Source of the DNA: Marvania coccoides
Lineage: Eukaryota; Chlorophyta; Trebouxiophyceae; Chlorellales; Chlorellaceae
Assembly (NCBI GenBank): GCA_963854735.1
Contig: OY978102.1
Coordinates: 1,364,001 to 1,428,000 of the forward strand
Length of the DNA: 64,000 nucleotides
Direction: 5' to 3'
Part shown: piece after piece, positions 11,894 to 21,625 of the stretch
Layout: every line of letters starts with the position of its first letter
How positions within the stretch are numbered: the first letter of the stretch is position 1
Position numbers and translations under genes: made by a program
Notes under the pieces: generated by a model
The model's database searches: none
What the model was told of the DNA's origin: nothing
Seen by the model: the letters and a program-made list of their open reading frames with translations, nothing else

Positions 11894-13978
11894 GGATTTT
11901 CACACCAAAAAAACCTAGAAACATGACTCATAGCAGGTAGCTTCATCTTCTTCGTGTAAATCATACTTTCGCGCACCTACATCTGAACATATCTTTATAA
12001 TTTCCACCCGACTGAAGAGTCCAGCGAGACACCGTGTTCTTCTCCGCTGAAAGCAACCCCTTCTAAACAGGTCCTTTCTTCTCCAATGGCTTTTTACATC
12101 GTCATTATCTACAGAAATTTCCATTTTGACAAGAGTCCATGGTCAAATATAATCACTATTATGTATTGTGTCCGAGCTGCTGTCCAAATGGCCCAAATTT
12201 GTGCATGCCGTACCATTGAAAAAAGCCGTGCCAGGGGACCCAAAGGCGGGCAATCAACAATAGGGGCGTCAGAGTCGTGTGAAATGAAGATGAAAACAAA
12301 AGGCGAGTGGTGATGAAGAAGTAATCAGATAATCAGAAGGTTCACGGGCGCACAGAAGGCGCATCACTCTCCTTGTATAATCAATGGAAAGCAATGCACA
12401 GGGGAGGCCGTGAAAGCAGAAGGAAGGCATGACAGCCTCACATACCGGTCTTGAAAAAGCACGAAAATGCGAGAAAGAAAGAACAGAAAGAAAAGCAAAA
12501 GCTAATTGAGAAAAAAGCAAATGAAAAAAGTGATACAAGGGGATGGTTTGTTGTACAAGGGGTTTCCGGTGAAATTGAAATAAATCATACGCACACACAC
12601 ACACACAGTCGGAGGGGCAGCTCTCAAAACCAAACACAGGGTGAGGTGAAAGGATGGTGGGTGAAGAAAGAGACTTGAAGATAAGGGGGAATGAAGTTAA
12701 GTGATGGCGGCCACAGAACAGTCGCAGTCGCAGTACCTGTTCTGATTTGGTTGGAAAAAAGAGAGAGGAGGAATGCAAACGGAGGGGGTGTGGATGGGGG
12801 GGGGGGGATAAGTATCAGCATTTTAAATGCCATTTACTGCCAGTAGTTGGGCAGCCAGCTTCATGCTTTGTTGCGATCAACTAAATCGAAAATAAAGTAA
12901 GTTCGCTTGCATGATTTCCATGGCCACCATGGTGCCTGCAGGCTCACTAGTGCCCCGCAGTACTTTGGCAATACGTGCCAGCCTAAGAATAATAAAAATA
13001 CATATTCTTAAACGATGCGCAAAAGATTAAAAATGTGTTTAATTCAAGGGGTTTAATTTACCTATTGGTAGAGGGTTCTGGAGTGCATATGCATGGGTGG
13101 ATGCGGGCAGAAAGTGGTATGGCTTGATGTATGGGACATTTGTCGACACCTGCATAAAGCAAGAACAACACGTGCGTGGTTAAATCTAGGGAGGCTGGTT
13201 GATAATTTGAATTTTATATGTATGATAAGACACGGCTTTAAAAATCTACGAGGCCCAGTCAGGGCAATTCATGTTAACAATCTCAAGCACAGTACCTTAA
13301 CACAACAAAATTAGCACCTCAAATTATAATAATATAAGAGTATGCGTTATTACAACAATTCGTTTTGATAATAAGGGTAGGTGGAAGATACCTTCTCAAC
13401 AAAAAGTACCGTAGAAGAGTACCATGAACTGAAAAAGTACCATCGCCTTGCTATATATTTCTTCTGGACAAAACGAGAGCAGCAATAAAGGACCATGTAC
13501 GGTGCGTACAGAGTTTGGTATTCTCCACTACGCGCTCAGAGATGTCAGAAAACACGGCTCCTGCTAAACGGTTCAATGGCTCCTGTTCAATTTGGACATT
13601 GGCAATGGCTACAGCCTTTAGAGGTACCGAAAGCCATTGCATTTCCCTTTGCCCCTTGATTTACAGGCAGCTCGGAAGCTCTGCAAATACCAATGCCCAT
13701 GGTGGACTACAGCGCGACTTTAGAGTCGGACACCGGCGGGGTTTTCTCTCAATGCCCAAAATATCGTGTATCCTACCCTGCGAAAGCTAATACTCAGAGG
13801 GAGGCGCTCCGCCGCTCATTCGCCACCTTTGAAACCACAATTGAGATCACACAATAAACATGAACAAAAATCTGAGAAAAGCGAGAGAAGACAGGCAAAA
13901 TTCGTCTTCGGATCGATTTGTTCATTTTATTTCATTTTAGAATATTTTATTTTGCTTAGCCCTGAAAAATATCTCGCA
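11894..13978. other. Long gene-poor region with a possible minus-strand remnant
   Basis: About 2.1 kb with no convincing gene. It holds a (CA)8 microsatellite at 12592-12607 and a G-run near 12798-12808. On the minus strand some pieces look coding: 13148-13071 (acceptor TTTATGCAG, donor GTAAAT) spliced to 12983-12873 stays open in two frames, one reading NVPYIKPYHFLPASTHAYAL and ending at a TGA near 12863. A further open stretch, 13642-13451, contains PLNRLAGAVFSDISERVVEN. I cannot join these into a full model or assign a family. They may be an unannotated or decaying gene. Confidence 0.35.
12592..12607. repeat. (CA)8 microsatellite
   Basis: Uninterrupted CA dinucleotide run in the gene-poor interval between the NTE-type gene and MED10. 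Confidence 0.85.
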
Positions 13979-14779
13979 ATGGAGCAACGAAAAGCAGCGA
14001 AAGAAGCCGTCGAGAAGGCATTGCGCCAGGTGGGAATCGTATCTAAATTAAAATTTTATTTCCTCGAAACTTTTTGATCACATTAAAATTTGCTGCAAAA
14101 TCATAGCAACGCCCTCTCTACTTTTTGCAGATCCACGAGCTGGAGTCTCTGGTATCAGATTTCGACGGCAATCAAGCCACGCTGCAAACCAAGCTGTAAG
14201 CAAAAACTTCAAGTCTCCCTTACCTCCTTCTTTCAACTATGGAACCTCCCTTGTGCAGGGATGACTACGTAGCCAGCTTGAAGGCGATCCACGCCACCGG
14301 CTCCGCCCTTGAGCGCCGCCCCGGCATGCCTTTTGAGCTGCCGGTGGAGCTGCTAAAATATTTGGATGACGGCGGCAACCCAGACGTGTTCATAACTGAC
14401 GTGCTGCGGTCAGCTGCAGCCGCCAACCAGGCCGCCAAGGGCAAAGTGGAGGCGTTTAGGCAAGAGCACAAGATGCCCCTTTTCTTTGTTTCCATTTGTG
14501 TCTGACAATGTTTTTGTTTTTGTTTTATTGCTCATGGATATTTTCACATTTTTTTCATATGCCCACCAAGCACCGAGGATATTAACATTTCGTGTTTTCA
14601 ATTTAAAAAAAAAATTTTACTCCTAGTATCTTGCGCTGCAGACTTTGATTGACTCTTTCAATCCATGCAGATTACTGAAAACTTGCGTGGCTGAGGACAT
14701 GGAGGCTGCGCACCCAGAGCTGATGGCGGCGTATAATGCACTGAGGAAGGAGCAGAAGCCAGCAGCCGGCACGGGATAA
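13979..14779 (+). CDS. MED10: Mediator complex subunit 10
   Basis: MED10 (Nut2) is a middle-module subunit of Mediator, which links transcription factors to RNA polymerase II. Four exons: 13979-14029, 14131-14195, 14259-14459 and 14671-14779, giving 141 residues, the usual MED10 size. The family core is clear: LPVELLKYLDDGGNPDVF matches the LxVFEYIDQGRNP signature, followed by the helical segment with KGKVEAF and a C-terminal ELMAAYNALR. Start chosen at MEQRKAAKEAVEKAL, which begins the first helix. The third intron is best read as GC-AG (GCAAGA); a GTTTAG donor four bases upstream of the final AG would also keep frame, changing only one or two residues. Confidence 0.85.
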
Positions 14780-15441
14780 ACATTGTGAGAATGAAAGAGT
14801 TAGAAAATGGAAAGTGAAAGCGATGGGTCGGTGCTACCCATTCGGAATTCTGGATGGAATGGAAGTGGGTCGAAGTGCTTCTGAGCGAATACAATTGGTG
14901 AGCATGTGAAATTTGCCGTAGAGGGACTCTTGGTAGCGGTGCTAGCAGAATTTAAAGAGCATGGGCCCTGGGAAGTCGCAGGAAGAATGCGCCCCCCTCT
15001 CCATGAGTTTATTGGTGGCACAGTAGTGCTGCTGCTTTTATCTGAGTAGAATGCTGGAGCGCGCTGCTTCCTTCACTTTTCACTTTTCGCCTGTCTGGAT
15101 TTTATGGGAAAGAGATGCTTTGTTGAGGAGTGACATGTGCCAACACGTTGAATATGTTCGTTGAAAATGCAACGCTACCGTGAAAAATCCCAAATCTGCC
15201 CAAACAGAGCTCTCGGCTACATTGTAGTTCTCCCGTCAGAATTTTACATAAAATGCCTCCTTTAAATTTATTATATATCACTTCAATCACAATCACCAGC
15301 ACGGCCTTGTATCGTATTAAATGCACACATTTTTATAATCTGCGTCTCTCTCTCTCTCTCTCTCTCGCATCCACACCATGCCATATTTAAACGCAAATCA
15401 CGGCCACCTCTCGTCCTTTAAAAGATTTTTTTTCAGACCAC
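14780..15441. other. Intergenic, 662 bp, MED10 / UPRT 3' ends
   Basis: Convergent interval holding the 3' flanks of MED10 and the UPRT gene. Contains the TC microsatellite at 15345-15366. No coding exon or RNA gene recognised. Confidence 0.6.
15345..15366. repeat. (TC)11 microsatellite
   Basis: Perfect TC dinucleotide repeat about 75 bp beyond the UPRT stop codon. Confidence 0.9.
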
Positions 15442-16399
15442 TCAGAGCGTGCCAAACGCCCTGTCTCCTGCGTCTCCCACCCCTGGCACGATGTACCCTC
15501 GCTCGTTCAGCTCTGCGTCTATGATCCCGGTGTAGACCTTCATGCCTGGGAAGCCGTCGTTCAACTTTTGAAGCGCCGGCGGGGCAGCCACCGCAGACAG
15601 AATGCGGATGTTGGAGGGGTCGGCGCCGCGGGCCACGATGTCCTTTACTACCTGCAGCATGGTGCCGCCTGTTGATGGGCAGACGAGAGAGATAAAAATG
15701 GTTGAAAAAAAAAAAAAAAAAAAAAACTCCGGGAAGGCCAAAACATAAATATAATATGCTAACGCGTGATTTTTTATTGCAACAATGAGACATGTTATCT
15801 AATGAAATCAAAACTAATTCTAATTTTCTCTCTTCCTTACCAGTGGCCAGCATGGGGTCTGACACCAAAATCAAATCATCCTTGCTCAGCCTCTCAGGCA
15901 GCTTGTTCATGTAACACGTCGCCTCCAGGGTCTCTTCATCGCGCGTGTACCCCACGTGATACGTCTCCGCAGCAGGCAGCACCGTGGATGCCGCCTCCAG
16001 CAGCACCAGCCCCGCTCTCAGCACAGGCACCACCTTCACAGGGCGGGTGGGGTCCACGAACGTGACATCTGCCACGCCGCAGGGGGTCTCAATCTGACCG
16101 TCAATGGTGGGGAGCCACTCCCGCACCGCCTCATACAGAAGAATTCTGCCGAGCTCCGCCAGGGCAGAGCGGAACACAGGGCTGGGGGTGTCTTTGTTGC
16201 GCATGACAGCCACCCAGTGCTTCACCAAGGGGTGTGGGGGGACGTACACCAGGAGCTGCTGCTTGGCGGCATAGCAGGTGAGCGGGCGGCGGTCTAGGCG
16301 GTGGCAATGGTTGATGGGGAGTGGGTGGGGGCGGAGGGCTCCTAGGTGCCGGCACGGCAGCGCGCGCTGCAATGTGCAGCTTTCCATCACGCGCTGCAT
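15442..16399 (-). CDS. UPRT: Uracil phosphoribosyltransferase with N-terminal leader
   Basis: Salvage enzyme converting uracil and PRPP to UMP. Two exons, 16399-15841 and 15668-15442; the intron (GTAAGG...ACAG) splits the PRPP-binding loop, which is restored as DPMLATGGTM on joining. 261 residues. Before the conserved start (HPLVKHWVAVMRN) lie about 50 residues rich in Arg, His and Pro, likely a plastid transit peptide as in plant UPRT. The uracil-binding end is GYIVPGVGDAGDRAFGT. The intron contains an A-run of about 21. The frame is open further upstream but without an ATG, so the first in-frame ATG is used. Divergent from the P450 gene. Confidence 0.95.
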
Positions 16400-16786
16400 T
16401 GCGGGAGAGGGGCTGGTCGAATTGAAGAGAGGGTATGATCGAAATGAAATGTGAAACAAATTTAGAGCTGTGATATGTTTGGGCGTACTAATAGCGCCGA
16501 CTTGGATTCTTTGATATGAAATTGAAATGCATAATAAATTTATGGAATTGGTAGCTCACGACATCGATGATATCAGAAGACACCGCGCTGGCAGGCTGCG
16601 TGTTCGGAAAGCTTTCCGGGACATTTATTCCTCACAAAACATTGAATTCGAATCGACATATCTTGCTTGGCTGCCAATGAATCATGGATCCCACGTAATG
16701 GCTCATCTTGAAAGATGGATCGCTCACTTCTTCAAAATCAAGCCTTTCAATCTTACATAACCCCTCAAATAAATCGTTTATAATCC
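16400..16786. other. Intergenic, 387 bp, divergent UPRT / P450
   Basis: Upstream DNA of two divergent genes. A TTTATAATCC stretch lies just before the P450 ATG. A 77-residue open frame (16527-16760, plus) has no recognisable family and ends just before the P450 start; it is probably chance or a 5' leader ORF. Confidence 0.5.
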
Positions 16787-18480
16787 ATGGACCCCATCAG
16801 CGTCGCAACCGCATTGTCCGCTGTGCTCCTGGCCACACTTTGGGCCATCGTCGTTCACCGCTGCAGAAGGCCCAAGCTTGAACACCACCAAGCCACTCCT
16901 CCCCCTGTCGTGCCAGGGCCCCCAATCCTAGGCAGCGCGCTCCCTCTTGGCACGCAGGGCGCCGCTTTCCTGCACGAATGCTGGCTTAAGCACGGCGATG
17001 CCTTTACCGTCAGGGTCCCCGGCCAGCGCCTGACCTTCATTTTCGCGCCCTCGGCCCTTGTTCACTTCTTCCGCGCGCCCTCTACCGAGCTTTCTTTTCT
17101 CCCTGCAGTCGAGCAGTGGACCCAGCGCGTTTTCGGCCTCCCCCGCTCGTTTGCTCGAAATCACGGCAGCATTCTTCATGCGGTGCGGCAGGCTGTGGGG
17201 GTGCGGACCACGCTGCCGGAGCACGCGGAAAGACTGCTTCCCCGGCTGATCGCTGGCTTATCCACCTGGGCAGACGGCAGCAGCGGCGGCGGCGGCGCTT
17301 CATCTTCTCCTCCTTCTTCTTGGTACAAACTTGAGCTGCATGAGGCGGTGCTGGCGCTGGTGTTCTCAGCATCGGTCGATTCGCTGTTTGGACCTGAATT
17401 TTTGGCGAGGAATGGGGTGGAGGCCATGCGCGTGGCGTTTTTCGAGTTTGAGGGCTGCTTTGAAATGGCGGCATCGCCAGTGCCGCACATCTTTCAGCCC
17501 AAGTTTAAAGCAGTCAAGCGCACCCTGCTGACAGCGCTCAGGTCAGAATACATAGTGCGTCATTTTTAATATAATGATGCAGGAAAATCATTTTGTTTCC
17601 CTTTATTTCTTGCAGGCAGTCGTACGAGGCTGGCGATTTTTTCGGCAGCGTAGTAGGGAAACTGATCGAGGGGTGTGGCCTGCCTCCTAGAGACATCCCC
17701 AATATGCTGCTGGCGGTGCTCTGGGCCTCCCAGGCCAACATCGGTCAAGCCGCTTTTTGGGCAATTGCTTTTTTGCTGCTGCCGGAGAATGCGGCGCACC
17801 TGGAGGCTGTGCAAGAAAGTGTTTTACGCGCATCAAATGCGGGTGAAGAGGCCGCGGAGGGAACTGAACTTCAACTTTGTCGGTTGGTCGCTGCAGCTTG
17901 CGACCCCTCTTCCCTCCTCAGCCGCTGCTGCATGGAGGCCTTGCGGCTACGTTCCTCCTCGACGGACGTTCGAATCGCCGCCTCGGATGTCCCCCTCCCT
18001 TTAGATTGCGAAGAAGAAGAAGGAAGCGAAAAAAAGGGCAAAAATGCTGCAGTAGTGATTCCCAAAGGGGATATGGTGGTCATTTGCCCCTGGATGAGCC
18101 ACGTTGACCCTCGAATCTACGAAAACCCCCAGCGGTTTGACCCTGCAAGGCAAGGAGCAAGCCTACCTGGTGGGCGCCAGCTTCACTCGCCAGCAGCGGG
18201 GGTGGGGGGCATAGCTGGCTTGGCTTTTGGCGGGGGGCGGTTCCGGTGCCCAGGGCGGTCGTTTGCTGAGATGGAACTGGGGGTGCTGGTTGGATTAGCG
18301 GTTGCAGGGCTGGAAATTAAGCTTTTGGAGCGGCAAGAAACCGAGGAAGAAGGTGAGGAGACATGTGGACGAGCTTCACCAGGGGACTCGGGGAGGAGGC
18401 TGCCACCTGCAAATTTGTTGAAGCTGGTGGGCATCAAACAGCCGGCAGGGCCGTGCTGGGTGCGGGTGCGGAGGAGGTAG
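16787..18480 (+). CDS. Cytochrome P450, CYP7/CYP8-clan-like
   Basis: Heme mono-oxygenase anchored in the ER by an N-terminal helix (residues about 5-24), followed by the proline hinge PPPVVPGPP. Two exons, 16787-17541 and 17616-18480, give 539 residues. The heme-Cys loop is FGGGRFRCPGRSFAEMEL, and the ExxR of helix K is EALRLRSSS. The I-helix reads LWASQANIGQAAFW instead of the usual AGxDT. This WASQAN-type helix is what sterol 7-alpha-hydroxylase (CYP7) and prostacyclin synthase (CYP8A) carry. A sterol or oxylipin substrate is therefore possible but unproven. Short Ser/Gly and Glu-rich inserts occur near residues 165-175 and 400. No redox partner lies nearby. Confidence 0.92.
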
Positions 18481-18830
18481 CGGCAGCGGGAATAATTTTA
18501 TATCATAATTTATATATTTATATTTTGAATTGAAATTAACCGTCTTTAAGTCTATTTATTTTATACAATTGTTCAATGCATGGAATCATTGTATAATATG
18601 GTTGATGAAAATAGCTGGCGTTTATTTTGACATGACTGACTGAAGCAGTACCCGCATGATGCTATTACCAGAATATAGGAGGGCGCACCCTGGGCATCGT
18701 CTGCTCCTTTGTGGTGGAGCAAGGGAGGGGGGCGGGCGGTGGGAAGAAAAGCATGCTTGCCTTCAAAATTCAGTGCTTATCTAACTTTTATTTAACTTTT
18801 AAAACTTTCATTAAATCTGTCAAGCTGGGG
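18481..18830. other. Intergenic, 350 bp
   Basis: 3' flank of the P450 and 5' flank of the SNARE gene. AT-rich; nothing else recognised. Confidence 0.55.
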
Positions 18831-19449
18831 ATGATGTCTGCTGATTCGACGAGGTGCGGCAGTAGCAAAATTGTATTTGCCATCTTCGATATTTTTCAAA
18901 TGCAACCGCGTGAATCTCACGATGCTCATTGTGTTATTCTTACAGGGACCGCCGGGGGCCTCTTTTTGGAGGGACTGCAGCGACGCAGGTGAGTGAGATG
19001 TCTGGCAGCATCCCCCCCTCAAGCACTTTTTCACTCTCCATTCCGCTGCTCTTGCTGCAGAGCCATGGCCCCATTGACCCGGAGTCCCTGGAAAAGGAGA
19101 ACGACGCCAGCATAGCCGCCCTGGGGGAGCGAGTGGGCCTTCTGCGCAACGTGAGCTCACCGTCACTTTGAATTTTTTTCACGATTCTGTATACTTCAAT
19201 CCCCCTCAAATTGACAAAAATTTCGCTTTTGTTGTCTTGCAGATAACTTCTGGCATTCACACAGAAGCGCAGTCGCATATGTCTCTTCTCGACCGCATGG
19301 CGCAAGGAATGGGCGGGGCTCAGCTGGGGCTAGGGGCCACAGTGGGCAAATTCCGCAAGATCATGGAGGAGCCACAAGGCAGGAAAACGGTATATACCGC
19401 CCTGGCAGTAGCGCTGGCGCTGTTTCTCTTGTATCTTTGGGCACGATGA
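18831..19449 (+). CDS. Bet1/Sft1-like Qc-SNARE
   Basis: Tail-anchored SNARE for ER-Golgi or intra-Golgi vesicle fusion. Four exons (18831-18853, 18946-18988, 19061-19150, 19243-19449) give 120 residues. A short polar N-terminus precedes the SNARE helix starting at PESLEKENDASIAALGERV and including IHTEAQSHMSLLDRM. LGATVGKFRKI then leads into the C-terminal TM (VYTALAVALALFLLYLW) with only two residues after it. The order matches Bet1 (LGxTMGRLK before the TM). When aligned by eye to Bet1, the residue at the ionic zero layer is His rather than Gln. The tiny first exon (seven codons) is the least certain part. Confidence 0.72.
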
Positions 19450-19628
19450 GTCAAACCGTCTACTTACGGCGGTGTTTTAATATTTGCGATGACTGTGTGG
19501 TGCTGCGACGGCGGTGAGAGCGAATAGAGAGAAATGTGCACTTGAAAATGAACAGGCGATTGAATTTAGTGTCGCGGGGCAGGCTTTGGAAATTTGAAAG
19601 CATGGGCGATCAAAAACTTGAAAAATTA

Positions 19629-20546
19629 TTATGAGTTTTGCAGCGCCGCAAATGCTTCCCTGAACCCTTCTGCCTTGCGGCGCGAGATGACCTTGTCGCC
19701 ACCGCTCTGCAGGAAAGAGTCCTTGGCCCAAATCCGCTGCAGCTGCCTGCACTCAACGAAAGAATTTGAATTTAACGAATAATAATATCAAATCGAGTGA
19801 ACAGGATAGAAGCTTAGAACATACCGATATCTCGCAACCGGGTCTATTTTAGAGGATACCCTGTTGCTGCCGCCGCGCCTCCTGCCGTCGCCAGCCTTTT
19901 TCTGCCTCTCTCTGCCGCTGCTGCCGCTGCCGCCATCGCTGCTGCCGTTATCCTCGCTGCCTGGACTCCACGGCGCTGCCGCCGCAGTCCACCGCCTCTC
20001 TGCCCAATCTTGCTTCAGCTGGCGCATCTCTTCCCGCAGCGGGGAGAGCGGATTTGAAGGAGCATCAGCCGGGGGTGCTGCAGTGGCGGTACAAGTAGAG
20101 GGGGGGCGCAGCCGACCAGCCCCCTCGTATTTTGACTGCCTCTTGGTCACAGCGTTGAGCTGATGCTCCAGATCGTCCAGTTTGGTGGCTAGAGCAGCCA
20201 CGCCGGCTGCAGTGGGAGCTTTGGCAGACCAGCTGCCAGGGGAGCTTCTCGCTTGGTGGCTTGTGAAGCAATGGCTAACGCCGGGCCCAGTTGGCGCGAC
20301 GCCGGCGAGTGGGTAGGCTGGTTGGATTGTATTGTGCTTGGAAAAGGGGGGAGACCGCGGCGAAAAGCCCAAATCGCGGAGCAGTGCGTCCACCTGTTCG
20401 GAATGAAGGGAATGCCCCTCCGAGGCCAGGTGCCGTTGCACCGCGCTCAGGTCGACGTATGTAGTCATTGTTTTCAAATGTGAAGTTAAATGAGGACGAG
20501 GGGCTTCATTTTGGGGGGTCAACTCTCTTGAGTCGTCTTTGTCCAT
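19629..20546 (-). CDS. HYLS1-like centriolar protein (putative)
   Basis: Two exons, 20546-19825 and 19746-19629, give 279 residues. The N-terminus has a short helical block (DLSAVQRHLASEGHSLHSEQ, then ALLRDLGF) recalling the HYLS1 box. A low-complexity middle has a coiled-coil-like stretch (LATKLDDLEHQLNAV). The C-terminus has DPVARYRQLQRIWAKDSFL, which resembles the DPVxxY...W segment of the HYLS1 C-terminal domain. HYLS1 sits at centrioles and is needed for cilium formation. The match is by memory of the motif only; another basal-body protein is possible. Start could also be the Met at residue 27 (MTTYVDLS). Convergent with the SNARE gene and divergent from the NTF2-like gene. Confidence 0.5.
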
Positions 20547-20731
20547 TCAACGGTTAGAAACCAAAGTCTCTTGGCGACACTTATTGGCCGTCATTCAATC
20601 TATTAAAAAATTATAATAATTCTCTGACACTCTGAGGCGTCCAGGGCAGCCGTGGGTCGCGTCCGAATATTGGCATCCAAAACACATTGGATTCAAAGTT
20701 TTTTTTCTCCTGCCCGAAATTTCAATTCGAG

Positions 20732-21198
20732 ATGCCGTGCGAGGGGCACGGCGTCTACCCCGCCTCCTCGGCTCTGGCGCATTCTTGGGTGGAGGCTTGG
20801 AACCAACGGGACCTAGACGGTTGCCTCGAACTGTATCACCCTGACGTTGTAAGTTTCAAAAGCCTCCCATTACGATGGAACCATCTCTCACCATATCACC
20901 CTCTCTGCTCTCCTAGGAATTAATCTCCCCGAGGGTGGCTCAGACGTTCGAAATCACCCAAGGTGCGGCCGGCAGTTCCGACGGCGTTCTCATCGGCGTC
21001 GAGGCCCTTCGAGACTTCTACTACCACTGCATGCGGAAAACAGAGGTACACATGGAGTTGCTCCATGTGATGCGCGGGCTTGAGGGCTCGGTGGCTGTTG
21101 TGTGCTCGGGCGAGAACGGCTCTCCTGTGCCGCAGCTCCACGTGTTCAAAATGGACCAGGGCCGAATAATCAAAGAAGAGGTGCTGCCCTCAATGTGA
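20732..21198 (+). CDS. SnoaL/NTF2-fold protein
   Basis: Two exons, 20732-20848 and 20917-21198, joined by a GTAAGT...CTAG intron in phase 0, give 132 residues, the normal size for a single NTF2-like cone. Features fit the SnoaL/DUF4440 pattern: an opening helix HSWVEAWNQRDLDGCLELYH followed by PDVELISP, a second helix EALRDFYYHCM, and strand-rich ends (SVAVVCSG, QLHVFKMDQGRI). Members range from isomerases to small-ligand-binding proteins, so function cannot be assigned. An upstream in-frame ATG at 20687 would add 15 residues. Confidence 0.7.
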
Positions 21199-21625
21199 AA
21201 TAGCAGCGGCTGTAGCCTCGGAATACACAGCTGCATTTTCGACAAATAAATTACTTGATGAGCGCTGATATCAGACAATGGTCCCAATTTGAATGCCCTG
21301 CCCTTGTCTTTTCCAACAGCATAATTTACCTAACTTGACCCCAAATGTAGCAGCTTGCGAATAAACGCATGGCTGTACTCACTCACGGTGTGCTCACTCT
21401 CTCTGTTGTTTTCGCCCTTCAGTTTCATTTCTATTACGACTGCTTCCCTCATTAAAGAATAACCCAACATTTCGCCTGTATCCCTGCATTTTGTACACTA
21501 GCCCCTTTCCCTATCCATTTTGAACTTCACTCTCTCATTTTGACAATTAATGAAATAAATAAACCAACCAACAATGTGCAAAAACAACGCCCGAGCTCCC
21601 CATCAGCTCCTGCCATTTCCCAGTT
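21199..21625. other. Intergenic, 427 bp
   Basis: Convergent 3' flanks of the NTF2-fold gene and PCID2. No gene or clear signal seen. Confidence 0.55.

Noticed and set aside
15398..16459. 353-residue continuous minus-strand frame over UPRT
   Set aside because: It reads through the intron and then out of frame. Splicing 15841 to 15668 restores the conserved DPMLATGG loop, so the spliced model is right.
16527..16760. 77-residue plus-strand frame before the P450
   Set aside because: No domain, no homology recognised, AT-rich, lies in the divergent promoter; kept only as a note.
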